From: Euglena gracilis
Lineage: Eukaryota; Euglenida; Euglenophyceae; Euglenales
Reading direction: 5' to 3'
DNA length: 64,000 nucleotides
Assembly: GCA_039621445.1 (NCBI GenBank)
Contig: CP154956.1
Coordinates: 18,561,428-18,625,427 of the forward strand
This document shows, in pieces, positions 48,888 to 59,519 of this stretch. How positions within the stretch are numbered: the first letter of the stretch is position 1; the number at the start of each line of letters is the position of its first letter. Under the pieces are notes generated by a model. It saw nothing but the letters and a program-made list of their open reading frames with translations. It made no database searches and was not told where the DNA came from. The position numbers were made by a program, and so were the translations under genes.

Positions 48888-49683
48888 GGGTTGGTAAGCA
48901 AGCTATGGCCGGCAATCGTGTGGTCCACCACCAGTTTGCTTTCCCCGGCCTTCTCAGGCTCGACTTCTGCGGGAAAGGGACGCTGGTCGACTACATCCGC
49001 GCCAAGGCGAACCAAAAGACCGGCCTCTCCGCCGCCCAAGTCCGGGACTTCATCACCCAGCTGGCCTCCGCGCTGGCATACATCCACGACCAGGGTGTGT
49101 GTGGGATTTGGGGGGTCTGCTCACGGATCTGTCTCCCTTGGGTGTGGCATTGTTGTTATGTGTCTTCTCCGGCGTATCATCCCCTGTGCAAAGTATTCTC
49201 TTTTTTCTGGAAGTACCCAGGACAATTTGAAACTTGTGGTTATCTCTGATTTTTTATAAAGATGAATGTCCAATTGCCCATGAACACGGTATACCCAAAC
49301 CATCCCCTTTGAGTTTTTTTTCCATCTTGGGATATGCCTTTTGGGGGAGGAGGACTTCACCTGGCACGTCGCACTCAGATGTGATTTTTTTGAAAGTTTG
49401 GAGACGGGGGGGGGGGTTGGGTGGTTTCCGGCCTGATCCTCCTGCCATGGGATTCAGATTGAGTGATCGTCTTCCCCTGTTGCATTCACCCATTCCTTCA
49501 TTCATTCTTTCATTCCTTCCTTCCTTTTTTGTTTCTTTGTTTGTTTGTTTGTTTATGCATTTGTTCGTTCATTCATTCCTTTGTGATCAGCATTTATATT
49601 AGTATATTATTTTCTTTCTACATTATGTCATTCTTATTTATTTCTTTTTTTATTATCATTCATAATCCATCATTTTTTTGTAG

Positions 49684-49726
<43 letters not shown>

Positions 49727-52700
49727 AGTTACTGTTATTAGTATTTTGGGACCTAAAATGGCGAAATTGGCCCCCGAGCCCCCCCTCCCAACCACCCCCC
49801 AGCATTTGTCTGGGTGTGGGCGACCCTCCGCCCGTGTTGCCCCAGGCTTCCTGCACGGCGACCTCCGCCCCGAGAGCGTGCTGGTGACCCGGGAGCGGGA
49901 GCAGCTAAAGCTGACCGGGTTCGGCAGCTCGCTGCGGATCGAGCGCCGCGGGCTGGCGCCGCGTACCATCGGCCATGCCGGCCCCCTGCGGCGGCACGCC
50001 GGGGTTGGCTGACCCCCCACCCGCCCCCTGGGGGTCTGCTGCAGCCAACCCCAACTTTGGGCCAGCCCCGTTGCGGCTGCCAGCCTAAACAAGCCTTCCA
50101 AATAATACCCCCCCCCCTGGTGTACTACTTTTCCGCCTGAAATCCAGCCCGGGGGGGTATTACTTGGGGTGGCACCCCAAAATTTTCGAATTTCTTCGAA
50201 GTCCCATAGGACACAAAATAGGGCCCAAAACCATTTTTGCAGGCCATTTTTGCAGGCCAGCAGGGGGGGGGGGGAATGCGTTTCGCATTTTTTCGCATTT
50301 TTTCGCATTTTTTTTGCGCATTTTTTTCGTTTTTTTCAGCGCATTTTTTTGCTTTTTGGCCACATATGGCCTAGAGTAGGGGCCCCGTACCGGTGGTAAG
50401 GGGGTGGTAGGGGTATGGGTTATGGGGTATGGGGTATGGGGTAGGGGGTATGGGGTATGGGGGGAAAAGGTGAGGTTTATTTTTTTGCCGGGGGGGTCCG
50501 GGGGGGGGGGCGGGAGTCCCCCCCCCCTCCCCGGGCACTGGAACAGTTTCATACGTTGCGCGATTAGCTTGCTTAGAGCTCCGTGATTAAGATGAGGTTT
50601 ATTTTGGAGGTTATTGGGGTATGGGGTATGGGGTATGGGGTATGGGGTATGGGGTATGGGGTATGGGGTATGGGGTATGGGGTATGGGGTATGGGGGTGG
50701 TATGGGGGCTCCACTTTGTGCCATGACTCTTTTTGGCACATTTTTTCGTGATTTTCCAAAATTTTCGCATTTTTTGACCATTTTTGCAATTTTTTTGCAA
50801 AAATTTGAAATTTCGACTTTTTTTTGAAACTTACATTTTCCTCATTATTCTACATAATTTCTTCAAATTTGGTGCCATTTTTGCATGTTTTTGGGTAATT
50901 TTTGCATTTTCGTGATTTTTGCGCATTTTTTCTCGGATTTTGCACATTTTTGCGCATTTTTTCCAAAAATGCGCATTTTTTCCAAAAATGCGCATTTTTT
51001 TGCGCATTTTTTTTGCGCATTTTTGCGCATTTTTGCGCATTTTTTCCGAGGCCGGGCGCGCGCATTTCCCCCCCCCTGAGGCCAGATGATCCAGAAAAAT
51101 TCCCCCCCGTAATTTATCACCGGAAATTTAGTTTTACCCACATTTTCAGGGCAAAATCTGGGTTCTTGACCTGAAATTAGGGAGGGTGAGATCAACCTTT
51201 GCAAAGTTCGCAAAATATGATTTTTCGAGGGTTTTTCAGAGGCTGTCGTTGTTGAAAAAGTGAATGTTTCTGAGACGGCCTAAGTGGCACCACGGTTTTG
51301 CTGCTTTTTTTGTCAGTTGCCCATTTTGGCTTTCACGGACCAGTTTCAATTTTTGGTATTAGGTTCGACCTATCGTAATGTGTTTTGAGCTTGAATGGTT
51401 GCACACAGCTTTTTCACTGATCACCAACTGTTGTTTGGCATCCACGTCAAAATGAACCCATGAGACACTCCACACTTGACTTCTTTGGGTGGAGTGCCTC
51501 ACGCTTTTCTGTGGGTGCAAGGATAGATGTTGATATTGGTTTTTGGGGGTCCTGATAAATAATTAAAATTTGGATAGATTGACCCCCTGACATTGTTGAT
51601 AAAACCGATATGATCTTTTTCTGCCCCAATATCTTCATTTTTGTGATTTGCAAAATCCCAAAATCGCCCCCAAAACAACAAAAAAGTACGTAACCCCCCA
51701 ATAAAGCCGCTATTTCTCAATATTTTTTCCGGGACCTGATAAATTCAAGATTTTCGATACACCCGACATGGGCCGACATCCAATATCCATCCTTGGTGGG
51801 TGGCGGCGTGCCGGTGTCGGGGGCTGCAAGTCCTACGCCCCGCCTGAGTGGATGGACAGCGAGGTGCCCCACCGCAAGCTGCGGTCGTGGGAGACCCCGT
51901 TGCCGTCCTACGACATGTGGCCAGCGATGGGTGAACGCTGGACAACTCCACAACCCTGTGGTGTTTTTTTTTTGCCATGCAGTTTTTTGGTCGGCACGCA
52001 TGCAGCTTTTCCCCCTCCCTGGAGTACATTGCCCCAAAAATGGCAACTTTCAAGGACATTTTGGTTGGTTCGGCCCAGACCTCCATTTAGTATGTATCAC
52101 CAAAAATTTTTTTACGTATCACATGTATCACAGCCTAAAAATTAATGTATCACATATGTGTCACCAAACAAAATTTAATTTATCACACATGTATCACCAA
52201 TTTTTGTTTAGAGATTTTTATGTTTTTACATCAAAATGTTTTTTCCCCTTTCTGTTCCGCTTTCCGTCCTTGTTTCCTTGCCTCTCTGCAGACAAATGGA
52301 ACATTTTTCTTGTGACAATGCTTTGGAGGCATACTATTGCTTAACACCTGTCCCACCCCACCCCCCGAGGGGAGTGACTGACTGGGTTTTTTCAGTTTTG
52401 GTTTTCTGGCCAAGACCCCCTCCCCCCGGGGGTGGGGTAGGCCCGAAAATGAAAAAGTGGCGGGCCTGGCGCCAAATGCGCCGGAATTTTTTTGTATTAT
52501 TTTGAGACTTTTTGGCAATGTTGCCTTGCCAAAATAAGCACATTCAAGAGTGGCTGATCCCCCCCGGGGGGGGGTAAAGTGACTGACTGGTTTTTTCAGA
52601 GTGGAAAGTGACTCCCCTCCCCCCGGGAGTCGCTAGGCAATGTTTGGAGGAAGCTATGCGGAGCTGCGCAGCGTGGAGGACGAAGGCATCCCAGGAATCG

Positions 52701-54728
52701 CCTACCGAAAGCTTCGTTCATTGTTAGAATTGCAGCATTTGAATGGGGCGGAGCATGATTTGTGTTATGTGTCCAGCTACACACCTGTGGCCGTGAAGAA
52801 GCAGCCATGGGAACCTGAGTTCCTCAGGCCCGGGTGAGTGCCATCTTATGTTTGTCGGTAAATTTTTCATCTTACAAATTTGTGCTTCACAACTTTTATT
52901 ATATGCTTCACATATTTATCACCAAATTTTTTTTAATGTATCACATATGTATCATCATGTATCACATATGCATCATCAAATTTTTTAATGTATCACATAT
53001 GTATTATCAAAAGTTTTAATGTATCATATATGTATCATCAAAATTTTTTTTAGTGCATCACATATGTATCACCAATTTTTTTTTTAATGTATCACATATG
53101 AATCACCAAAAAAATTAATGTATCACAGAGACGTTGTGATACGCACTAAATGGTGGTCTGGTTCGGCCCATTCGGGAACCAGGACTGTATGCAGCACCCA
53201 GAACCAGGACACCCGCCCCATAGGACTCGCCCCCAGGGTTGTTGAAAAAGAAGCCTCTGCATGAACGAACCCATTCCATGGGAGAAGGTCCTCAGGATGT
53301 GTGTCCCGTCGCTGTCGCCGGAGCCTGGGCTGCGTGCTCAGCGAGCTGGTGACGCTGAAGCTGCTGCGCAACGACCGCCACTACCTCCGCACGGCCCTGG
53401 CCGCGGACCCCGAGGGCTTGCAGGGTGTGTGGCTGGTCCCTCAAATCCCGCAATCCACCTGGAACACGTTCAAGGTTCAGTCTTGGTCTGTCGCCAAGGA
53501 CTCAAATTTTTTTTGTGTGCAGACCTAAGAATTTAAAAGAATTAGGTTTAGAATTAGGAATTAGATTTTTTTAAAATTTTTTGAGCCTTCGGTGGCTTTT
53601 TCAAAAAATGCAAGATCTCCCAATGTCTTGCTTTGAAGAAAACGTTGTAACAGCGGTTCATTGACGAGCTTGCCAATCCGCTGCGTTGTTTGATCCAACC
53701 ATGGTTGGGGCTTGCATCCCCTGTGGCCTGGGACGAGCCCTTCTCTCTTTCACTCACTGGCTTTCTTGTTGCTTCCCACGCCACCTCTGTTTTTAATCTT
53801 TGAGCGCTGTTCTGTTGTTCCGCCCCCCCCCCCACGCCCCCCCCCCCACGCCTGCCCTTCCCCATCCCAGCAATTGACCGGGAGGTCGCCGCAGCCCACA
53901 GCGGCGTGTTCTCCAACCTGCTCCGCCGGCTGCTGGACACTGACCCGGACCAGGGCGTCGCTTAACCCGAAGGCCGGGATCCATGTTCCTGCCCATCAGA
54001 AGCCAATTTGTTTCAAAACTGTCTTTCGGCGAAATGGTGAAATGGCAGATTAGCCATTTCGCCGTCGGCCAAATGGCGAACAAGCCGTTTCGCCGTTGGC
54101 AAACCGGCAAAAAAGCCTTTTCGACGTCGGCAAAATGGCAAAAAAGCCGGTTTGCCCGCCAAATGTGAGAAAAACGGCAAAGAAGCTGAAAATCCGAAAT
54201 GAAACACATACGGGGGGGACGCATCGGAAGCCCTTTGGTATTTAGGTGCTTGCTTGCTTGGTCGGGAGACCCCCCCCCCCTGGTCATGGTGGTGACCATG
54301 GTGGTTGAAGGGGGTTTACGAACCCCACCCCCTCCTTGACAGGTTCCAAAAAAAGGGACAAGAACTGTGCACAGGGAAGTGCCCAAAATGTTTCTTGCCC
54401 TGACTTTTAAAAGCACATTGCATATTTTTGTTGGTGCTTTTCTTCTATTTTCCACACAAAAAAAATGGCCAAGAAAGGCCCACACTGGGCATCTTTGTAT
54501 CCACTATCAAAGGCAAGTCAGAGATTTTCCAAAGATTTAGGCCCGGCCATCCAGCTGGCTGCCGGACAAGTAGGAACACCCACCAATGGGGCAGTCTGGG
54601 GCTGGAAAAAGGCTCCTGGCCGGCGACGCCCTAACCCTGACAGCCGCATCACCGCTGCGGAGGCCCTCGACGTCCTGCAGGCCCTGCAGCCACAGAAGCC
54701 TTCCAGCCTGCTGGCCTCGTTCTGCAGG
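44743..54728 (+). CDS. NEK-like protein kinase, probable pseudokinase, multi-exon
   Basis: Eight pieces in kinase-domain order on one strand: Gly loop and ALK lysine (44743-44870), HPNIV strand (47372-47505), GTL..YI helix D/E (48935-49094), catalytic loop (49846-50003), APPE segment (51831-51930), SLGCVLSEL (53296-53424), LLRRLLDTDPDQ (53871-53956) and RITAAEAL (54644-54728). SLGCVLSELVTLK resembles NEK kinases. Three key positions are changed: HGDLRPES for HRDxKxxN (the metal-binding Asn is Ser), GFG for DFG, and Val where the helix C Glu should align. The ALK lysine remains. It may therefore work as a scaffold. A helix C exon and the join 53956/54644 remain unresolved. Splice phases 49094/49846 and 53424/53871 match. 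Confidence 0.78.
44871..47371. other. Intron-like stretch between kinase exons
   Basis: T-rich tracts (45700-46180, 46600-47040) of TTTTTTGCATTTTT type. Must contain the missing helix C exon if the gene is intact. None was recognised. Confidence 0.5.
47372..47505 (+). CDS. Kinase exon: LLKTLRHPNIVQY
   Basis: Acceptor TCGTTTCAG after a pyrimidine tract, donor GTGAGC. Reads AYVVIELLKTLRHPNIVQYH then NHFTLTIND. Starts with two leftover bases, so a phase-1 exon should precede it. Confidence 0.75.
48765..48895. repeat. GACTGACTGGTTTTTT / C-run module
   Basis: AGAGTGGCCGATTCCCCCC, GTGACTGACTGGTTTTTT, GAAAGTGGGAAGTG and a C40 run. A close second copy is at 52540-52630 and a partial one at 52372-52400. 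Confidence 0.65.
48935..49094 (+). CDS. Kinase exon: DFCGKGTLVDYI to AYIHDQ
   Basis: LDFCGKGTLVDYIRAKANQK, TGLSAAQVRDFITQLASALA, YIHDQ. Donor G|GTGTGT. Start uncertain: CACCAG at 48934 keeps phase 0; CTCAG at 48957 is nearer the conserved block. Confidence 0.8.
49683..49728. repeat. (GTT)n microsatellite
   Basis: About 15 uninterrupted GTT units in the intron before the catalytic loop exon. Confidence 0.95.
49846..50003 (+). CDS. Kinase exon: degenerate catalytic loop and GFG
   Basis: Completes IHDQ-G-FLHGDLRPESVLV, then EREQLKLTGFGSSLRIER. Acceptor GCCCCAG; the phase joins perfectly with 49094. Donor GGG|GTTGGC. Confidence 0.82.
50406..50460. repeat. (TATGGGG)n minisatellite, part 1
   Basis: Heptamers TATGGGG, seven to eight copies. 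Confidence 0.9.
50618..50705. repeat. (TATGGGG)n minisatellite, part 2
   Basis: About twelve heptamers. Parts 1 and 2 flank a 150-base segment. Confidence 0.9.
51831..51930 (+). CDS. Kinase exon: SYAPPEWMDSEVPHRKLRS to YDMW
   Basis: Activation-segment end (APPE for APE) and the DMW of subdomain IX. Acceptor GCTGCAAG, donor G|GTGAAC, phase 1. Confidence 0.78.
52076..53160. mobile_element. 1085-bp hAT-type element in a kinase intron, 8-bp TSD
   Basis: TIR CAGACCTCCATTTAGTATG/complement of CAGACCACCATTTAGTGCG, continuing GTATCAC. GTTCGGCC at 52068-52075 and 53161-53168. Arrays of ATGTATCACATATGTATCAC at both ends. The central part holds an exon-like frame (52637-52834). Confidence 0.9.
52637..52834 (+). 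CDS. Exon-like frame carried inside the hAT-type element
   Basis: Acceptor CGCTAG, donor GTGAGTG. Reads SYAELRSVEDEGIPGIAYRK, LRSLLELQHLNGAEHDLCYV, and on to EFLRPG. SYA....(D)E..P...RKLRS resembles the kinase exon at 51831. Its phase does not fit the neighbouring kinase exons, so it is probably not used in the main transcript. Confidence 0.4.
53296..53424 (+). CDS. Kinase exon: SLGCVLSELVTLKLL
   Basis: Acceptor CCTCAG. Starts with two leftover bases matching phase 1 of 51930. CVSRRCRR precedes SLGCVLSELVTLKLL and YLRTALAADPEGLQ. Donor G|GTGTGT. The eight residues before SLGC are an insertion relative to DxWSLG and may mark an alternative acceptor. Confidence 0.75.
53871..53956 (+). CDS. Kinase exon: subdomain XI start
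   Basis: Acceptor CATCCCAG. AIDREVAAAHSGVFSNLLRR then LLDTDPDQG; the phase joins 53424. No canonical donor before the stop at 53963. Confidence 0.65.
54644..54728 (+). CDS. Kinase exon: RITAAEALDVLQAL
   Basis: Branch-like CTAACCCTGACAG acceptor. RITAAEALDVLQALQPQKPS then SLLASFC, the invariant Arg of subdomain XI. Donor CAG|GTTTGA. Confidence 0.7.
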
Positions 54729-54855
54729 TTTGAGTGCCAATTATTCGGTTGTTTGATTTTTGCGCCGTATTTCTTTTGGACAACCTTCTTTTCCACAATC
54801 TCGGCCCATTTTGCATCCCACATTTCCTGCCTATTCCAGGGATTTGTGCTTATCC

Positions 54856-55012
54856 TGAAATGGATAACTACGGATAACTACGGATAACTACGGATAAGCC
54901 CGAAACCCCCAAATACGGATAAAAATGGATGACTACGGATAACTACGGATGAGCCAAAAAGTCCAAATAAGGATAGCTATGGATAACTACGGATAACTAC
55001 GGAAAAGCAAAA
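54856..55012. repeat. GGATAACTAC subterminal repeats, left
   Basis: About ten GGATAACTACGG-type units. More at 55585 and 57369-57412. Confidence 0.85.
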
Positions 55013-55086
55013 AATTTTGATGAATGACCCAAAAGCTAACCCAAAAGAACTCTTCGCTGGCCGAACAACGGGGGCGTTACTGTCGC

Positions 55087-55365
55087 CTAGAGCGTTGTTC
55101 TGTACACAGCCACAGATACATTGGGCCTTTCTGGGCTCAACGTGAGCCCGCCGTTCTGAGGCTTTTTTTCCTTATCTAGTGCAGTGATTGAACGGTCTTT
55201 CAAGCATCCCTTTGCTTCAGCTTTTTTTCGCAACAATTTTCCATTTGGCAGCGTGCATCCTTCAAAGAGATGGGCTGCTTTCAGTTTGGCCGGTGTCATT
55301 GATGTTAAAGACCGACAGAAGATGTCATCTAACCTCTGGCAGGCAGCTGTTGGCATGCTCTGCAA
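55087..55365 (-). pseudogene. Coding-like segment in the 2.6-kb element
   Basis: SLTSMTPAKLKAAHLFEGC, LPNGKLLRKKAEAKGCLKD, then to a stop. The + strand is also open here (ERSFKHPFASAFFRNN). Possibly a transposase remnant; not recognised. Confidence 0.3.
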
Positions 55366-55739
55366 CGGTGATTGTGAAGAATGGTGGATAAAAGATTAAA
55401 AACCCACACCGGACATTGTCGTTTCCATCTGCCTTGGATGCTTGTCGTTTTCTGTTTTGGTTGTCATATTTCACGAATTTTAGGCATTCCTGAGGATTCT
55501 GAGCATTCATCAACTCTCTTCATCCTTTCAATTGCAGCCATTTCTAGATGGAGATCCCTTGTGAGGAAGGGTGTTTTAGCAAATAAGGATAACTACGGAT
55601 CGCTGAGCTCTTATCTCTTTAGAGTGAGAGCGAAGCTTACCACCGGGGTTGCAGACCCCCCCTGCCCCCCCCCGCCCCCCCCCGCCCCGCCCCCCCCCCC
55701 CTGAGTAGGCAAAGACACCCGAGGATTATCGATGTGATT

Positions 55740-56440
55740 GGATTTCCGGACCCGAGAAGTTGATAGCCTACAGGTTAGGAGAGGGTCCCTAGTTTGTCCA
55801 GAGCCCTCACTTTGCCCGCAACTCCGCGCCAGGCCGGAGATATGGCCGGAGCAAAAAAGTTGTCTACCGTTTTTTTTTTCAAAGAAAGTTTGTTGGACCG
55901 GCAACAGGGGGTCATTTTGGGGTCAAAAAATCGAAAAATTCAAAATATCTCGAAAACGCCGGGGAGTTGAGAAAAACCAAAGAGTACCTCATTCCACAAC
56001 TCTGGGACGCCCTATCCACCGGTATGCGCGGTTTGGGCCAACTCCCCGCCTGGGCCGAGATATGGCCGTTTTGGGGTTTCGCCATGGGGGGACTCTTTGC
56101 CATTTGGAGCCCAAAACAGGCCAAAAAACCAGTTTTTGCAAAATATCTCCAAAATGGTGGGGAGTTGAAAAAAATGTCCGGAGACCTAAATTGAAGCCCT
56201 TGGAACGCCCCATCTACTGGTATTTTGATTTCCCCGCAACTCCCCGCCCAGCCCTAGAGACGGCCGTTTTCAGGTCTAAATGGCCGTTTTGTACACTTTT
56301 CCCTCTATCTGAATCAGCCGTTTTCGGGCCAAAAAGTCGAAAAAAATCGAAAAAAGTTTTTGTGCCCAAAACCATGTTTTTTGGCTTCCTGGACCCGGAA
56401 AAAGTGTTTTCGAGCCGAAATTGGCTTTTTTCGACCCCCC
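55740..56440. repeat. Diverged tandem units of about 190 bp
   Basis: Three units with GAGATATGGCCG, CAAAATATCTC(G/C)AAAA, GGGGAGTTGA and CAACTCCCCGCC. GGGGAGTTG and CAACTCCCC are inverted to each other. The long + frame over it is a by-product. Confidence 0.7.
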
Positions 56441-57222
56441 AGCCCATCATGGCCCTCATGACCCATGATGCGCATCATGACCAATGATGGCCATCATGAC
56501 CAATGATGGCCATCATGACCAATGATGGCCATCATGACCCCGGATGGCCATCATGACCAATGGCCATCATTGGGCATGATGGACATCATGGGTCATGATG
56601 GCCATCCGGGGTCATGATGGCCATCCGGGGTCATGATGGCCATCGTTGGTCATGATGGCCATCATTGGGCATTGGGCATTGACCAATGATGGCCATCATG
56701 ACCCCGGATGGCCATCATGACCCCGGATGGCCATCGTGACCCCGGATGGCCATCATGACCCATGATGGCCAACATGCCCAATGATGGCCATCATGACCAA
56801 AGATGGCCATCATGACCCCGGATGGCCATCATGACCCCGCATGACCCCGGATGGCCATCATGACCCCGGATGGCCATCATAACCCCGGATGGCCATCATG
56901 CCCAATGATGGCCATCATGACCCTGGATGGGCATCATGACCCCGGATGGCCATCATGACCAATCATGGCCATTCATGCCCAATGATGGCCATCATGACCC
57001 CGGATGGCCATGATGACCCCGGATGGCCATCATGACCGATGATGGCCATCATGCCCAATGATGGCCATCATGCCCAATGATGGCCATCATGACCCCGGAT
57101 GGCCATCATGACCCCGGATGGCCATCATGACCCATGATGGCCATCATGCCCAATGATGGCCATCATGACCAACCATGGCCATCATGACCTCGGATGGCCA
57201 TCATGAGCATCATGAGCATCAT
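56438..57222. repeat. GATGGCCATC minisatellite with orientation switch
   Basis: About forty 19-bp units ATGACC(CCGG/AATG)ATGGCCATC. Between about 56575 and 56680 the units run in reverse complement, then flip back. Confidence 0.93.
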
Positions 57223-57224
57223 GA

Positions 57225-57333
57225 CGGTCCGGGCCGCTGGCCCGGGCCGGGCCGGGCCGGCCCCGGGCCGGGCCGGGCCGCCAGCCGGGCCGCCGGGCCG
57301 CTGGGCCGCCGGCCGGGCCGCCGGACTGGGGTG
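57225..57333. repeat. GGGCCGGGCC low-complexity block
   Basis: Pure G/C run of GGGCCG, GCCGCC and CCGGGC words at the end of the minisatellite. Confidence 0.85.
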
Positions 57334-57453
57334 GTCTCCCAAAGAGCTCAGCTCTACGTCACACCCTGGTAACTACGGATAACTACGGATAACTACGGAT
57401 AACTACGGATAAGAATTTGACCCCCCCAAAAAAGGATAAGCACAAACCCCCTG

Positions 57454-58328
57454 CCTATTCCCTGCGAACTTTGTGCACTTTTTTTTGATAATGGACTGGC
57501 CAGCATGCACCCCAGGTAACCCCTAAAATAACACCCCAGCAATGAGACCCTCTGTCGATGCTCAGCAAAAAATAGACCCCTAAAATTATTAAATGCCTCA
57601 AAATGACCTCCGAATAATTTTTTTTTTGCACATTTTGATTTTTGTTTAACTTTTACTTATTTTCATGTTTTTTTTTTATGTTTTCGACATTTATGAGACT
57701 TTTTCTGTTCATTGCCACAGATGCTGCTGCTTTTTGGATTTTTTTTGCACCCTCTTGTGGAAGGGGTTTTTTCGGCCGGGGGTTTCAGCAAGAATCCAAA
57801 GACACCCCAACTGGAGATCACTCTTTAGGATATTCAGCAGCAGACCCAGAAAGTCGACGAGAGGTCTGATATGGGGGTATGTTGCGCCCAACTCACAACC
57901 ACAACGCCCATTAATTGCCCTACCTCGATGGTTGCTAAATGACCGGGGGGGGGGGGGCTCAGCTCAGAGATTGGAGAATTTGGTATGGCTGGAAGAAGAT
58001 TGCTGCCCCCTATCCACCTTGCGACCAGGGGATGAATTGGACCCAAAAATAATTGAATCTGCGAAACCCCCCAAAGCAACAGTGATACCCAAAAAGCTCT
58101 CGCTGCCCATGTTCACCCTGTTTCGGCAAATTCGGCCCATTTTGGTGCCTTGGGCTGAAGTGCTGTCACCATCCAGCTGTTGCAAAGGTTGGCTGAACAG
58201 GAATTTCAATCTATGCCTTTAGGGTGGGGACGTTGGAGGGGGAGTTATTTTGTCAACGGTGGGTGTCTGTCTGCGCCTCCCTCCCTCAGCGCTGACCAGT
58301 CACTTTTCGTTTCTGTGGTCTCCCGCAG
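57454..58328. other. No certain gene; possible kinase intron
   Basis: 57990-58200 has an open frame (LDPKIIESAKPPKATVIPKK, LSLPMFTLFRQIRPILV) that may be exonic. No clear splice pair assigned. Confidence 0.35.
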
Positions 58329-58508
58329 GCCGTTCTCCGTGCTGGCCTCCCCCCGGAGGTGAAGACCGCCGTTGCCCATCTGTACGATACCCACACAACG
58401 CCAAAGCACCTCTGCTCCAAGGAGCCCCACAAATGCACGGTGGCAGCATTCGATATTGTGAGAATAAAGCCAGACAGTGAAAACAAGCCCGTATCTTGGG
58501 TGTTATGA
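58329..58508 (+). CDS. Possible terminal exon
   Basis: Acceptor TCTCCCGCAG, 59 codons then TGA: AVLRAGLPPEVKTAVAHLYD, THTTPKHLCSKEPHKCTVAA, FDIVRIKPDSE. Phase 0. It may be the last exon of the kinase gene or of a separate gene. AATAAA at 58463 lies inside the frame. Confidence 0.5.
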   Translation, partial: AVLRAGLPPEVKTAVAHLYDTHTTPKHLCSKEPHKCTVAAFDIVRIKPDSENKPVSWVL

Positions 58509-58520
58509 AACCTTTTTCTT

Positions 58521-58564
58521 TGTTGTTTTGTTTTGTTTTGTTTTGTTTTGTTTTGTTTTGTTTT
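58521..58564. repeat. (GTTTT)n
   Basis: About eight perfect pentamers just after the possible terminal exon. Confidence 0.93.
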
Positions 58565-59289
58565 GACTGTTTTAATTTTGTTTATTGTGCTGTTCACCAA
58601 CAGTATTGACCCCCCCCCCCCCCCGGCACAAAACCAACGACTTTCCCACCCTTCAACAGCCTCATTATCCTAATTCATGGGCCGCAACAGGTCAACATCT
58701 ATTGCCCGAAGCAAATGTCGAAATAGGAGTCATGGCCAGCCCCCCCCCCCCCAGGGCCCCCTGAGAACCCCTCCCCCCCACACTTGCTGTGGAGCCCTCG
58801 GCGCCTGCTGCCGGGGGGGCTACCTCCCCAGATGCCCCCGGTATTAAAAGTGACGTCATTATACATGGGAGTTTGTTTTGTTTTTTGAGACTCCTTCTGG
58901 GGGTTTGTATTGAGTACTCTCCCCCAACAAACCCCTCCCCAGGACACCCCAGGCCCAGGCCTCGGTCGTGGGAGTCCAAACTGGCCATAAGTGCCTAATA
59001 GCGCGGCATTGTCAGAACGTGCTCGGACTGCATTCTGCTCAGGATTTTTTTTCCCAAATGTCATACAAATGTGGGATGCACTTCCCTGAATGGAGAGTGA
59101 GAAAGGTGCTTGCTGGCAACCAGCTGCCTTTTGGGCACAGCCTGCATTTGTTTGTTTTCTGTCTTCTCTATCTCTCTCTTTCTCAACCGTCCAAGCCGGA
59201 GCCAAATAATCTGCCCTCTTTGTCTTTTTTAACTCATCGACACCTTCAGAACGTTTGTGGTCTTTTTTTTAAAAAAAGAGAGGTCTTGC

Positions 59290-59500
59290 TTGTCGCAAAA
59301 GGAAGGAGCCCCCTTTGAGAAACAGTGTAAAATTGCGAAACATGTGTTGGGGGACGTGCATTCACTTTACATTTGGTGTCTCAAGGAGGAAATGGGACAG
59401 AAGCTCTGGGGCCTGGCGAACTGTATCATGGAACAATTTTCACCGCCCCACGTCCATGGAACGGCTTCCTTGTTTCTGGAATCAATCCGTCTGGGGGGGG
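59290..59500 (+). CDS. Possible exon (PFEKQCKIAKHVLGDVHSLY)
   Basis: Reads LSQKEGAPFEKQCKIAKHVL, GDVHSLYIWCLKEEMGQKLW, GLANCIMEQFS, a convincing amphipathic helical pattern. No family recognised and splice sites not fixed. Confidence 0.35.
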
Positions 59501-59519
59501 GGCACTCAAAGCCCTAGGG

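Larger units (their letters stand above)
54838..57453. mobile_element. 2.6-kb hAT-type element with ATAACTACGG subterminal repeats
   Basis: Ends AGGGATTTGTGCTTATCC and complement of CAGGGGGTTTGTGCTTATCC. CCTATTCC at 54830-54837 and 57454-57461, inside a 12-bp direct repeat CCTGCCTATTCC. GGATAACTACGG repeated near both ends. The inside holds two-strand open DNA at 55087-55400, diverged repeats and a minisatellite. No intact transposase. Confidence 0.82.

Noticed and set aside
50406-50705. TATGGGG heptamers as telomere sequence
   Set aside because: Perfect local minisatellite in two blocks within a kinase intron; the word does not match known telomere types and adjoins ordinary intron DNA.
55738-56487. 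249-codon open frame on the + strand
   Set aside because: It coincides with diverged tandem units of about 190 bp whose internal inverted repeats keep several frames open. No family motif.
54644-58508. Assigning the 58329-58508 exon firmly to the kinase gene
   Set aside because: Acceptor and frame are good, but 3.6 kb including a 2.6 kb transposon separates it, and no peptide link or phase test decides; kept as a separate possible exon.
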